DNA from: Myxococcales bacterium
GTDB lineage: Bacteria; Myxococcota_A; Polyangia; Polyangiales; Polyangiaceae
Length of the DNA stretch: 64,000 bases
Reading direction: 5' to 3'
NCBI GenBank assembly: GCA_947473045.1
Contig: CANJCO010000008.1
Location: 54,754 to 118,753 of the forward strand
Shown: piece by piece, positions 53,620-63,300 of the stretch
Layout of the letters: each line of letters starts with the position of its first letter
Position numbering within the stretch: position 1 is the first letter of the stretch
Notes under the pieces: model-generated
The model's database searches: none
What the model was told of the DNA's origin: nothing
Seen by the model: only the letters and a program-made list of their open reading frames with translations
Translations under genes and position numbers: made by a program

Positions 53620-54297
53620 ATGTCGAACGATCCCGCCAGCCGTCTCAACGATCTCTTCGAAGCCGAGCGCGCCGTGCGCCAGGCGCAGGCCGACCTCGCC
53701 GACGTTGCCCCGGCCGAACTTCTCGCGCTCCTTCGCGCAACGATCGCGGCAGCCGACGCCGACGAAGATCGCGACGACGCGGCGATGCGCATGGCGAGGG
53801 CGGCCGAGCTGCTCGGCGAAATTGACGGAGCTGAGGCGGTCGATTTGCTGATCGACGTGCTCGCATCGGAAGAGCCCGAAGCGCGCCTCGCGGCAGGTGA
53901 GACGCTCGAGGAACGCGCTTTTTCGCGCTTCAAGGAGGTCGCGCTCGGTGTGGAGCGCGCGCTCGCACGGCTGAGCGTGGGCAGCCCGGCGCTGTCGGAG
54001 TTGCCCTACCTGCTCGCGGAGGTTCCCGAGCCCGGCGTGCTCCCGCTCCTCGGCCGCTTCCTTGCGCACGCCGACGCCGATGCGGTTGCCTGTGCGATCG
54101 AGGCGCTCTCTGAAGTCGGCGATCCCGCCGCGCGTGCGATGCTGCGCGAGCGGCTGGCCGACAAGCGCACCGTCGAGCTCGGAGATGAATCGGGCGACGA
54201 CGCCACGGTCACAATCGGCGAGCTCGCGCGCGAAGCGATTTCGTTGCTCGATCAGGTCGCCGGTCCGGAGCCGAAGCGGCCGCGGGGCAGGGGCTGA
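53620..54297 (+). CDS. HEAT-repeat-like helical protein
   Basis: 225 residues, ATG. It is Ala/Glu/Leu-rich alpha-helical with HEAT/PBS-lyase-like units (AVDLLIDVLASEEPEARLAAGETLEERA, VLPLLGRFLAHADADAVACAIEALSEVGDPAARAMLRERL). No catalytic motif or export signal. It probably mediates protein interaction. The C-terminal tail is basic (PKRPRGRG). Its TGA is directly followed by the GTG of the methyltransferase-like gene. Confidence 0.8.
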   Translation: MSNDPASRLNDLFEAERAVRQAQADLADVAPAELLALLRATIAAADADEDRDDAAMRMARAAELLGEIDGAEAVDLLIDVLASEEPEARLAAGETLEERAFSRFKEVALGVERALARLSVGSPALSELPYLLAEVPEPGVLPLLGRFLAHADADAVACAIEALSEVGDPAARAMLRERLADKRTVELGDESGDDATVTIGELAREAISLLDQVAGPEPKRPRGRG

Positions 54298-55194
54298 GTG
54301 GCTGCCGGCGGGCCCCGTAGCGCGCCAGCGCCGTCGGTCGGAGGGCAGGTGCGGCTTACCCCCGCCGACGCCGCGATCTGGGAAACGTTTGTCGTGCCCC
54401 GCTACCTGTCGCTCTTCGGTGACCTCGCGCTCGAGCTCGTCGTCGAGATCGATCAGGCTCAGGTCGTGCACGTCGGCTGCCGCACCGGGTATCCCGACCG
54501 CGGCCTGGCGCTTAAGCTTCCGAATTCGGCCATCGTTGGGGTCGACGCCTCGCCGCCTGCGCTGGCCCTCGCGCGCGCCAAGTCGATCACCATGAGCGGA
54601 ATGATCGCCGAGTACCGCGAGGCTCAAGGCTTTCCGACGCCGCTGCCCGATGAGGCTTTTTCGCACGCGATCGCGCTGCTGCCGCCGCCTGTCGCATCGC
54701 CAAAGCCCGCGGAGGGCGTCGACGACGCGGGGCGCCACGGGCTGTTTGCCGAGTTGCATCGTTTGCTCGCGCCTTCAGGCCAGATGCTCGTTGCGCTGCC
54801 GATGCGCGGCTCGTTCGTCGAGATCGCCGATTTGCTGCGCGAGTTCGGCCTCAAGTTTGACGATCCCGCGCTTATCGTCGCCGTCGACCGTGCCGCCGCG
54901 CAGCGGCCTACCGCCGAGAGTCTTTGCGCGGAAGTCGAGGCGGCGGGCTTTGGCTACGCCGACGTCGTCGTTCGCACGGCGAAGCTCGCGTTCAGCAGCG
55001 GTCGCGAGCTGCTCGAAGATCCGCTCATGCGGCTTGCGCTCGTTCCCGAGTTCAAGTCCGGCACGGGTCTCACCGAGGTCGACCGCCCGCTTGGCTACTT
55101 GCGCGAAGCGATCGACAAGTATTGGAGCGATGGGACCTTCGAGCTCACCGTAGAAGTCGGCTGCGTGTCTGCTCGAAGGCTCGTCGCGGGGTGA
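54298..55194 (+). CDS. SAM-dependent methyltransferase-like protein
   Basis: 298 residues, GTG immediately after the preceding stop. It has a class I methyltransferase pattern: VVEIDQAQVVHVGCRTGYPDRGLALKLPNSAIVGVDASPPALALARAKS (motif I is degenerate, HVGCRTG in place of the usual DxGxGxG), FSHAIALLPPPV, ELHRLLAPSGQMLVALPMRGSFVEI, and a C-terminal substrate region. The substrate is unknown, and catalytic competence is uncertain because of the altered glycine loop. Co-expressed with the HEAT-like protein, convergent with the Cys-rich lipoprotein (stops abut). Confidence 0.8.
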   Translation: MAAGGPRSAPAPSVGGQVRLTPADAAIWETFVVPRYLSLFGDLALELVVEIDQAQVVHVGCRTGYPDRGLALKLPNSAIVGVDASPPALALARAKSITMSGMIAEYREAQGFPTPLPDEAFSHAIALLPPPVASPKPAEGVDDAGRHGLFAELHRLLAPSGQMLVALPMRGSFVEIADLLREFGLKFDDPALIVAVDRAAAQRPTAESLCAEVEAAGFGYADVVVRTAKLAFSSGRELLEDPLMRLALVPEFKSGTGLTEVDRPLGYLREAIDKYWSDGTFELTVEVGCVSARRLVAG

Positions 55195-56181
55195 CTACCT
55201 GCAGAAGCCGTCGATGCAAATCAGGCTGACGCCGCAGTTCTTACCGATCGTGGGATCGCACTCGCTGCCGAGGTTGGTCGACGAACCGCACACGTTGTAC
55301 GTGCCCGATGCGGTGACGACGCCCTTGCAAATGTTGAATTGATCGGTGTTTTTGCACTGAACGCCGGCGTCGGCCGAACCGCTGCAGGCGATGTAGCAAT
55401 TGTGGTGGAGGCAGAGGCTGCCTTGCGCGCACGCCCCTTGCTGGCCCTCCGTCGCGCAGATAAACTGGGGCTTTTGGTCCGGAATGCATCCGCCGGCCAC
55501 GCAGACGTCCCCGCTGGGGCACGTGCTGTTCGTGCAAGGCGGGACGCAGCGCTGTTCGACGCAGACGTTGCCGCCGCTGCACTGCGAGCTCGTGGTGCAG
55601 GGGGAGGGGTTGCCCGTGCAGACTCCCTTGTTGGTGTCGCAGGAAAAGCCCGTAGGGCAGGGCGTTTTGCTGCTGCAGCCCGGCGTGCAAACGCCCTCGA
55701 CGCACTGGTAGCCGTTGCTGCACTGCGTGGCGTCGCTGCACTGATCCGCTGGCGCAACGCAGGCCCCGTTGAGGCACTTCGCGCCAGCGCCGACCGAGGC
55801 GCACGAGGCGTTGCTCGTACAGCCGCTGAAGCCCGAGTCAGGCACGCCGGCGTCGGCGCCGCTGCTCGATACGCACGTCGCGCTCCCGCCCGACACCTTG
55901 CAGACGAAGCCGGTGACGCAAGGCCACTGGCTGCAGTCGCCCGAGTGGCAAAGCGAGTCGGACCCGCAAGTCTGCCCGGCCGAGCAGCCTGTCGGTGCCG
56001 AGCACGTGCCCGCGGTCTGCGCGACGCACGCGCCGCTCGCGTTGCACGCCTGGCCGGGGGGGCAGTCGAGCGAGGTATCGCACGCGATCGAGCCTCCGCT
56101 GTCGCTGCCGTAAATAGGACAGCCGCCGAGGACGGCCACACCACCGAGGCCCAAAACCAACATCGAGAAGATTCGCTTCAT
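55195..56181 (-). CDS. Cysteine-rich lipoprotein
   Basis: 328 residues, ATG with CGGAG upstream; a longer reading is rejected. The signal peptide ends in LGGC (lipidation at Cys21). The mature part has many short Cys-framed units of the form CS-x-CPxGxxCNxxGxCV (DTSLDCPPGQACNASGACV, DATQCSNGYQCVEGVC, SSQCSGGNVCVEQRCVPPCTNSTCPSGDVCVAGGC), like the DicKkopf/EB-type Cys-rich repeats of myxobacterial surface proteins. It is related in style to 34069-35448 but lacks the MopE motifs. The function is unknown, perhaps a surface adhesin or structural protein. Confidence 0.82.
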   Translation of the reverse strand: MKRIFSMLVLGLGGVAVLGGCPIYGSDSGGSIACDTSLDCPPGQACNASGACVAQTAGTCSAPTGCSAGQTCGSDSLCHSGDCSQWPCVTGFVCKVSGGSATCVSSSGADAGVPDSGFSGCTSNASCASVGAGAKCLNGACVAPADQCSDATQCSNGYQCVEGVCTPGCSSKTPCPTGFSCDTNKGVCTGNPSPCTTSSQCSGGNVCVEQRCVPPCTNSTCPSGDVCVAGGCIPDQKPQFICATEGQQGACAQGSLCLHHNCYIACSGSADAGVQCKNTDQFNICKGVVTASGTYNVCGSSTNLGSECDPTIGKNCGVSLICIDGFCR

Positions 56182-56425
56182 GACGGCTCCGAAGTGGGCA
56201 GCCCGTGCCCAACTGCAGACTACCTTAGCAACCGTCGTGCCTTCCTCCAAAGCCGCAGAAATTCGCGACTGTCGCGGGCCGCGGCGATTGACGCTCCCGC
56301 CCTGTGCACGGCGGTTCACGCGGGGTGTGGACATTTCGTCGATCGTGGCGTGACCGGTCGCATCCCGGGTGCGCATCTCGTTGTGATTTGGCGCGGGCCG
56401 TGGGACAAATGGGGACGAAGTCGAC

Positions 56426-58492
56426 ATGTACGTCCAATGCGAGCGGTGCAAGAGCGAGTACGAATTTGATGACGCGCTCGTGTCGGAGCGCGGCACGACT
56501 GTTAAATGCACGCACTGTGCGCATCAGTTCAAGGTGCGGTCGAATGCCGATCGCAGCACGCTCGACCGCTGGGTCGTCAAGACCGTCTCCGGGCGTGACG
56601 TCGTGTTCACTTCGCTGCGCGAACTGCAAAAGGCCATCGTCGCCGGGCAGTTGAGCCTTCAAGACTCCCTCGCGCGAGGGTCGGGCCCCGCGCGGCTGCT
56701 GGGGTCGATCGCCGAACTTGCGCCGTTCTTCGAGGGCCGCAAGGCGCCTGAAGTCGCGGGGCCGACAGGTACCGCCCGAGGACCGGTCATGGTTCGCGCG
56801 CGCATCGACACCCTGCGTCCTCCGGTTGGTCCGGGAGTCGCCGCGCCGCCACCGCCGCCGGTGGTGCCTCGGGAGGTGTCTCCGTTTGCGAACACGCTCG
56901 CCGCGCCGCCGGGGCCCAGGCGCTCGTCCGCTCCGCCTCCGCCGTTGCCGCCGCAAGCGTGGCCAGCTCCGCGCGTCGCCGCTTTTGAGGCCCCCGAAGC
57001 GCCGAGCGAAGCGCCGACGGTCGCGCGACCCGCACCGAGCCGGGCGTTTCCTTCGACGCACCAGCCCATCGAGATGTCGTCTCCGCTGCCGCCTCCCGTG
57101 CGCCAGTCCGTCCCGGCGCCCGACGACGAAGCCGCGCCGCGAAGCTCTCTGGCTGAAGACGCATACGCCGCGCCTCGAAGGCGCCTCGGGGGGTGGGTGC
57201 TGGCAGCGGGTTTGCTGCTCGCCACGGGCGTAACAGCGGCCATTTTCGTTAAACCCTACCTTTCCTCCTCGGTGCCCAAAGCAGCCGGAGCCGCACCCGC
57301 GCCGCTCAACGACAAGGCCCAGCAATACGTGGCCGATGGCGATCGTGCGATGCAGGAGGGCAACCTCGCCGCCGCGCGTGCGTCCTTCGACAAGGCCAGC
57401 GGAGCGGCCGAGCACGATCCGCGCGTGCTGCTGCGCGTTGCCCGGGTCGCACTCGCGCTCGCCGACGAAGCGTGGCTGGACACGCGCCTCCAGGGCGACG
57501 CCGAAGCGGGTCGCGTTGCGAAGTTGCGCCTCGATGACGCAAGCGTTGGCGCGCGGGCGGCCGCGTCGGAGCTCCTGGCCGCGACGCCCGACGACAGCGA
57601 GGCGATTCGCTTGAAGCTCGACTCGCTCCGCATCGACGGCAAGCTGGGTGACGCCCGAGCGCTTGTGGTGCGCATCGCTGGCGGTGGTCCGCAGCCGGAG
57701 AGCGCGTACGTGCTCGCGATGCTCGACCTCGCGGAACCACAGGCACCTGTACAATACACCGAAATAATCCAGCGCCTTCGGCTTGCCGCCGCGAGCGAAG
57801 GGAAGCTCGGGCGCGGTCGCGCAGCGCTCGTGTATGCGCTTGCCCGCTCGGGCGACGCCGCTCAGGCTCGAAAAGAAATCGAGCAGGTGGCCGAGCTGCC
57901 GAGGCAGCCGCTGATCGGAGCGCTGCGGTCGTACGTCGACCGTGCGCCTTCGGCCGTTGACGGCGGCGCCGTCGCCTCCGGTGTCGCTGCCGCCTCGGCT
58001 CCGGGCGTTGCGCCCATCGCCGCGGGTAACGCGGCCGCCGCTGTCGGGGCGCCCGCGTCGAGCGATCCGCGCGTGCTGCTTCTGCAAGCTGAAGACGCCA
58101 AGAAAAAGGGCGACCTCGATCGTGCGCGGTCGCTCTACGAGTCGGCGATCGCAAAAGAACCTTCGAACTCCGAGGCCCTCGCCGGGCTTGCCGAGGTCGC
58201 CGAGCGCAAGGGCGATCTGGCTACGGCGAAGGCGAGTTACAAGAGCGCGCTCGTAGTCAATCCAGGTTATTTGCCGGCGCGGCTCGGTTACGCCAACGCG
58301 CTCTGGGGACTGGGCGACAAGGCGGGCGCGCAAAAGGCCTACGCTGACATCGTCGATTCGGTCGATTCGCGAGCGTATCCTTCGTATGTAAAGGATCGCG
58401 CGGAGGGCTCAACCCCAGCAGCGCCCGCGCCGCCGCCGAAGCCCGCTCCGCCCGCGCCTGCGACCGATCCGGACCCCGGGAGCGAGAATTGA
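56426..58492 (+). CDS. Zinc-ribbon, GYF-like, transmembrane and TPR protein
   Basis: 688 residues, ATG. The N-terminal MJ0042-type zinc ribbon has C5-x2-C8 and C28-x2-C31. A GYF-like module follows (WVVKTVSGRDVVFTSLRELQKAIVAGQLSLQDSLARG), then a long Pro-rich linker, one transmembrane helix (RLGGWVLAAGLLLATGVTAAIFV, about 252-274) and a periplasmic C-terminal region with TPR units (RSLYESAIAKEPSNSEALAGLAEVAERKGDLATAKASYKSALVVNPGYLPARLGYANALWGLGD). Similar zinc-ribbon/GYF/TPR proteins are part of myxobacterial motility machines (GltJ/AgmX type), so a motility or envelope role is possible. Its stop overlaps the sppA start. Confidence 0.85.
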   Translation: MYVQCERCKSEYEFDDALVSERGTTVKCTHCAHQFKVRSNADRSTLDRWVVKTVSGRDVVFTSLRELQKAIVAGQLSLQDSLARGSGPARLLGSIAELAPFFEGRKAPEVAGPTGTARGPVMVRARIDTLRPPVGPGVAAPPPPPVVPREVSPFANTLAAPPGPRRSSAPPPPLPPQAWPAPRVAAFEAPEAPSEAPTVARPAPSRAFPSTHQPIEMSSPLPPPVRQSVPAPDDEAAPRSSLAEDAYAAPRRRLGGWVLAAGLLLATGVTAAIFVKPYLSSSVPKAAGAAPAPLNDKAQQYVADGDRAMQEGNLAAARASFDKASGAAEHDPRVLLRVARVALALADEAWLDTRLQGDAEAGRVAKLRLDDASVGARAAASELLAATPDDSEAIRLKLDSLRIDGKLGDARALVVRIAGGGPQPESAYVLAMLDLAEPQAPVQYTEIIQRLRLAAASEGKLGRGRAALVYALARSGDAAQARKEIEQVAELPRQPLIGALRSYVDRAPSAVDGGAVASGVAAASAPGVAPIAAGNAAAAVGAPASSDPRVLLLQAEDAKKKGDLDRARSLYESAIAKEPSNSEALAGLAEVAERKGDLATAKASYKSALVVNPGYLPARLGYANALWGLGDKAGAQKAYADIVDSVDSRAYPSYVKDRAEGSTPAAPAPPPKPAPPAPATDPDPGSEN

Positions 58493-60291
58493 CCCGGAGC
58501 TCGCGCCTGCTCGTCGCGCTGGCTGCGGCCGTTGGGATGGCGTGCGAGGGCCGGCCGCAATCGGCAGCGGTGACCGCCAAACCTCCTCGCAAAGGGCCGG
58601 CGGTTGCAGTGATCGATTTGTCGGGCGGCGCGCCGGAGATCGAAGCAGGTGGGCTGCTCGGCGCCGCGCCTGGACGCCGCCGGAGCTTTGATTCGCTGCT
58701 CGATGCGCTGAACGAGGCGTCGGCCGACAAAGACACGAAAGCCGTGGTCGTTCGCTTTGGAGCTGCGCATCTCGGCATGGCGCGGGCAGAGGAACTGGGA
58801 GCCGCACTGGCGCGCGTCCGCGCCAAGCTCCCAGTTTACTGCCACGCGCACGGCTACACCAACGCAACGCTGATGGTCGCGGCGCAAGGCTGCACCAAGA
58901 CATGGGTGTCGCCCGCCGGCGAAGTTGAGGCCATCGGAATCGCCGCGCAAGTCGTCTACATGCACAAGCTGCTCTCCGACGAGCTTCACCTCGACGTGAA
59001 CTTCCTTCAGGTCGGAAAATTCAAGGGCGCCGAAGAACCGCTGACGCGCGACGGACCGAGCGACGAGGCTCGCGCTTCGCTCGAAGGGACGCTCGGCGAT
59101 CTTCGCGGCTCGTGGCTGAAGGCGATCTCAGACGCGAAGAAGAATCCGAATCTCGCGCTGGAAGACGGGCCGTACGGGCCTCAGGCGGCGAAGGCTGCCG
59201 GGCTCGTCGACTTCGTTGGATACGAAGACGAGACGGGCGAGTTCGCGAAGAAAGAGACCGGCGCCGTTCGCGAGGTTGTGCGATTCGGGCCGGGCGCGCA
59301 GGACGGCGAAGACGGAATCGGTGACGTGCTTCGCGCGATCGCGGGGCCGGGAGCCAGCGCGCCGATTGTCGTCGTCCGCGCGGTCGGGCAAATCTCGATG
59401 GGCGGCGGTGGCGGCCTGATGGGCGACGGGGGCGGCATCACGCACGCCCGACTTTCGCGGCAGCTCGCGCGCATCGAGCGCGACGATGACATCAAGGTCG
59501 TCGTGCTTCGCATCGACTCGCCTGGCGGCAGTGCCCTCGCGAGCGACTTGATGTGGCATCAACTCATGCGCGTGCGCGCCAAGAAGAAGCTGGTCGTGTC
59601 GATCGGTGAAATGGCTGCGAGCGGCGGCTATTATCTCGCGTCGTCGGCCGACTTCGTGTTCGCCGACGCGACCAGCATCGTGGGCTCGATCGGAGTCGTG
59701 GGCGGAAAGATAGCGGTCGGCGATGCGCTCGAGCGCGTCGGCGTGCACGCCGAGACGTTTTCAGCAGACGCGAAAAACCCGTCGGCGAGGGCCCGTGCGG
59801 CGTATGCGTCGCCGCTGATTGCATGGGACGAGCCCACGAAGCTGCGCGTCTACGAGAGCATGAAGAGCGTCTACGACCTGTTTCTTGCTCGGGTGGCGGA
59901 GGGACGAAAGATCAGCGTCGAAAAAGTTGCGGCGAGCGCAGAAGGGCGAATTTTCAGCGGTCGTGAAGGCAAGGCCCGAGGTCTCGTCGACGAGCTCGGC
60001 GGACTCGAGGCTGCGATCGCGAAAGCTCGCGAGCTCGCCGGATTGCCGGGCGATGCGAAGGTCGACGTGTTGACGGCCCGCTCGCGCGTTGCCGAACTGC
60101 TTGGTGGGAGCGCGGACGACGGCGCAGAGAGCCGAAATCCGGTCTCGGCGGCGTCGGTCGTGGGCGCCGAGGTCGCATCGTGGGCCGAGCGCGGGGTGCC
60201 GGGACTGGCGGCCTACGCCGGTAGCCTCCACCCGCTGATCGAGGGCGAACACGCGGTTTGCGCGCTGCCTTTTGCGCTGACGGTGCGGTGA
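58489..60291 (+). CDS. sppA: Signal peptide peptidase SppA, 67K type
   Basis: 600 residues, TTG start overlapping the previous TGA. The hydrophobic leader ends in GMAC, so it may be a lipoprotein (Cys19). It has two tandem S49 domains. The catalytic Lys179 in LQVGKFKGAEEPLTR and Ser378 in IGEMAASGGYYLASSADF match the dyad of E. coli SppA (Lys209, Ser409). RIDSPGGS and IVGSIGVVGGK are present. It degrades cleaved signal peptides in the membrane. Operon with the zinc-ribbon/TPR protein. Confidence 0.95.
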   Translation: MTRSSRLLVALAAAVGMACEGRPQSAAVTAKPPRKGPAVAVIDLSGGAPEIEAGGLLGAAPGRRRSFDSLLDALNEASADKDTKAVVVRFGAAHLGMARAEELGAALARVRAKLPVYCHAHGYTNATLMVAAQGCTKTWVSPAGEVEAIGIAAQVVYMHKLLSDELHLDVNFLQVGKFKGAEEPLTRDGPSDEARASLEGTLGDLRGSWLKAISDAKKNPNLALEDGPYGPQAAKAAGLVDFVGYEDETGEFAKKETGAVREVVRFGPGAQDGEDGIGDVLRAIAGPGASAPIVVVRAVGQISMGGGGGLMGDGGGITHARLSRQLARIERDDDIKVVVLRIDSPGGSALASDLMWHQLMRVRAKKKLVVSIGEMAASGGYYLASSADFVFADATSIVGSIGVVGGKIAVGDALERVGVHAETFSADAKNPSARARAAYASPLIAWDEPTKLRVYESMKSVYDLFLARVAEGRKISVEKVAASAEGRIFSGREGKARGLVDELGGLEAAIAKARELAGLPGDAKVDVLTARSRVAELLGGSADDGAESRNPVSAASVVGAEVASWAERGVPGLAAYAGSLHPLIEGEHAVCALPFALTVR

Positions 60292-60346
60292 CCATTCGCG
60301 CGCTGTCTGTGTCGCGCCCCGCGCGGATTCAGGTATCGTGCTGACG

Positions 60347-63300
60347 ATGTCCGAAGCGGACGCAACGACCGCGGAACCCCGCGCGACCCTGCGGCTCGCC
60401 GAGCTGGGGCCGCTTCACGCCGGCGATGACGCTAAGGCCGACGCGCCCGAGATCGGCGTTCTTGCCAGGCGCTACGGGCGGGCGGACGAGGGGTGCCTGC
60501 GTTCGGAGCTCGCGAGGGCGCGGTCACGCGGGGATGCGCGAGCGGAGCGCGACGCCTGCGTTGATCTGGCGAAGTTCCTCGCGAACGGAGAGCTCTCGTT
60601 GGCGGAGGCGGCCGGCCTCGCGGAGCGCGCGCTCGCGGTAAGCGATGATGGCGAACTGCGCGAAGGCGCCGCGGGCTGGTTCGAGGGCTGCGGACTTCAC
60701 GCAGAGGCCGCGCGGTTGCTGCTTCGCGGGGCAGTCGCGGGCGTCGACGTTTCGCTGCGCGCTGCGGTCGCGTTTGTGCGCGCTGGCGACGCGGAAGCTG
60801 CCCGCGCCGTGCTCGTGCGAAGCGCCGATGCCGACGACGCGGACGCTGCCAGCCTCGAGTTGCTGGCGTCTATCGCGGGTTGGGCGCCGCTCGTGGTGAG
60901 CGCCGGTGCAGCCGCCGCGGCGTACCTTCAGGCAGCGTCGCGCCGTCGGGCTGCAGGTAGGCCAGACGCCGAGCTTGAAAACCGTCAACGGGCGCTCGAG
61001 ATCGACCGAGGCAACGTGACTGCCGCGTTCGCACTCGCCGCGACGTGGGCGGAACGCGGGCGCTCGGGCGCCGTAGCGTCGGTGCGTCGCGCTTTCGATG
61101 GTGAGCTCGACCCGGCAGCGTCGCGTGCGCTGCACGCGTTGGTCGTCAGCGCCTCGCCGGACGATGTGGGCGAGGTGCTCGCGTCGGCGCTCGACGCGCG
61201 CCTCGACTGCTCACAGGGCGACGACGATGCGATCGACTTCGACGAGCTGCTCACGCGCTCCGGTCTGGACGAACTTCGGACGGCTCGCCGGGAAATTCTC
61301 GAGCCCGCCGCCGCCGCTCGCGCGCGCGGTACCGACGAAGCCGCAGGTAGCGCGGAGCCTGGCCGTGAGCCCGCTCGCGCGTGGGCGCGCGCCGCTCGCG
61401 ATGGGGACGACGACGCACGGGCGGCTGCGCTTGAGGCCGCGGCGGAGTTCGTGTCAGCTCCCGTTCGCGCGGCGCTGCTCGCCGTGGCGGCCGACGTGCG
61501 TGCGCAACTCGGCCACGCTGACCGCGCTCGCCTTGATGCGACCCTCGCGATGCGCGCTGCTCCACAATCGATGCGTGCAGCTGCGAGCGTTCGGGCTGCT
61601 TTCCGGAATTCGCGCGATCTGACCGAGGTGGTCGCGATGGAACAAGGCGCGCACCATGGGGGCGTGCTGGGCGCGGAATGCGCCGAACTTTCGGCAGCGC
61701 TTACAACGGTTGGTGGCTTCGCGGAGGCGCTCCCGTGGGCGCAGCGCGCCGTGACCCTGCGGCCGGGCGATCCGCGCGCGCTCGCTGCGTTGATCGCGCG
61801 TGCGGTGGCCGTGGGGGATGCCACGCGGCTATGCGATGTGCTTTGCTGGGTGATCAGTCAGGCGCTTCCGCTTACGATGCTCGCGCCTCCGCTCGCGTTC
61901 GGGGTGGCGGCGTTGGCTGACGTCGATGCGTCGCGCGCGGCCGTGGTCGTGCGTCGCGCGATCGACGCGTTCGGCTGCGGCGACGAGCCCCTGGCCGACG
62001 CGCTGATCATGGCAGCAAGGAGCGCGCGCGACCGGGGGTTGGAGGCCCTCGTTCACCAGCGTCGCGTCGACGCCGCGCAAACCCAACAGCAGCGTTGTGA
62101 GGCGCTCATGGCGATCGCCCGCCTGCGCGCGGAGCTCGGCGACCACGATGGCGAGCTCCGCGCTCTGCGTGCCGCCCGCGACGCCGGGCTCGCGATCTCG
62201 CTGGTAGCTGAGCGCCTGCCGTCGCTGGTGGGCCGCGCGCAGTCTGCGGACGCCGAGCTCGCCTGGCTGACGCTGCACGCCGAGGCGCTCGAAGCCGAAT
62301 TGCCGGTCTCCGCGCAGCAACACCCGCGCCGGCGGATCGCTGGTCCTGAGGCGGAGCGCGTGGCGTCGGCAGGATTGGCCGCGGCAGCTGCTCTGCGTGA
62401 GGTAGGCGCGGCACTTTGGGACTGCACCGGCGACCGGGCGGGGGCGCTCTCGGTGTGGACGCGCGCAGCGGTTTTGGCTGGCGAGGGAGCGATGCCCCGG
62501 CTTGCCCGCGACGTCGAGCGTTTTGCCCCGGCGGGACACGCGCTCGAGACGCTTTGCGAGCTCGCGGCCGCGTCGCGGCATGCCCAGGTTGCCGCTGAAC
62601 TTGAAGCGAGAGCCGCGTCACTTGCGCTTGCCGCGGGCGATGCCGGCCGCGCGTTCGACCTGGCGTCGTCGGCGCTTTCCCGCGATGCCTCGGTGACGTC
62701 CGCGCTCAGGGTGGCCGAAAAGGGCGCGATGGGCGCGCGAACGCCTGCGCGCATGTCGCGCTTGTACGCGGCGCTCAGCGACGCATCGCTTGGGCGCTTC
62801 GGCCGCCGCGCGGCGCACTTCAGGGGTGCGCGTTTCTTCGAACAGTGCGGCGAGCCCGCGCTTGCCTTGAAACACGCTGCATCCGCCTTCGAGGCGGTAC
62901 CCTCCGAGGGGGCGCCGCTGGTCGTGTTGCGGCGGGCCGCTGCGAACGCGGGCGATGACGCAGCAGCTGTCGCGGTTCTTGTGGCTGTCGCAGACAGCGC
63001 TCCGTCGAAGGCTGCGCGAACGGCGTGGCTGCTTCGTGCGGCAGACGCAGCGGGAGGCGGCGAGGTCGGGCTTCGTACGCGATTCGATCTGCTGATGAAG
63101 GCAGCCCTTGCCGCTCGCTCTCCCCTCGTCGTTTCGCTGTTTGCAGACGCGACCCGGGCGCTGCTTTCCTCCGTGCCTGCGGAGCGCGAGGCGCTGCGTG
63201 CCCGGGTTACGGACGCGGCTGGCGCGATCATGGGCAAGCTCGAGGGCCCGGACGGCGCGCGAATCGGTCTCGATTTCGCGCGGCTGTCGCTTGAAGCGTT

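Noticed and set aside
52729..54759. A 676-codon minus-strand open frame
   Set aside because: Only its 3' part from 53541 is real (the M23 peptidase). The upstream part runs antisense through the HEAT-like gene, and the amino acid composition is a shadow of GC-rich codons.
60985..63237. Large minus-strand open frames in the last 4 kb
   Set aside because: They lie antisense to the continuous plus-strand repeat protein from 60347 and show Ala/Ser/Arg-only composition typical of shadow frames.
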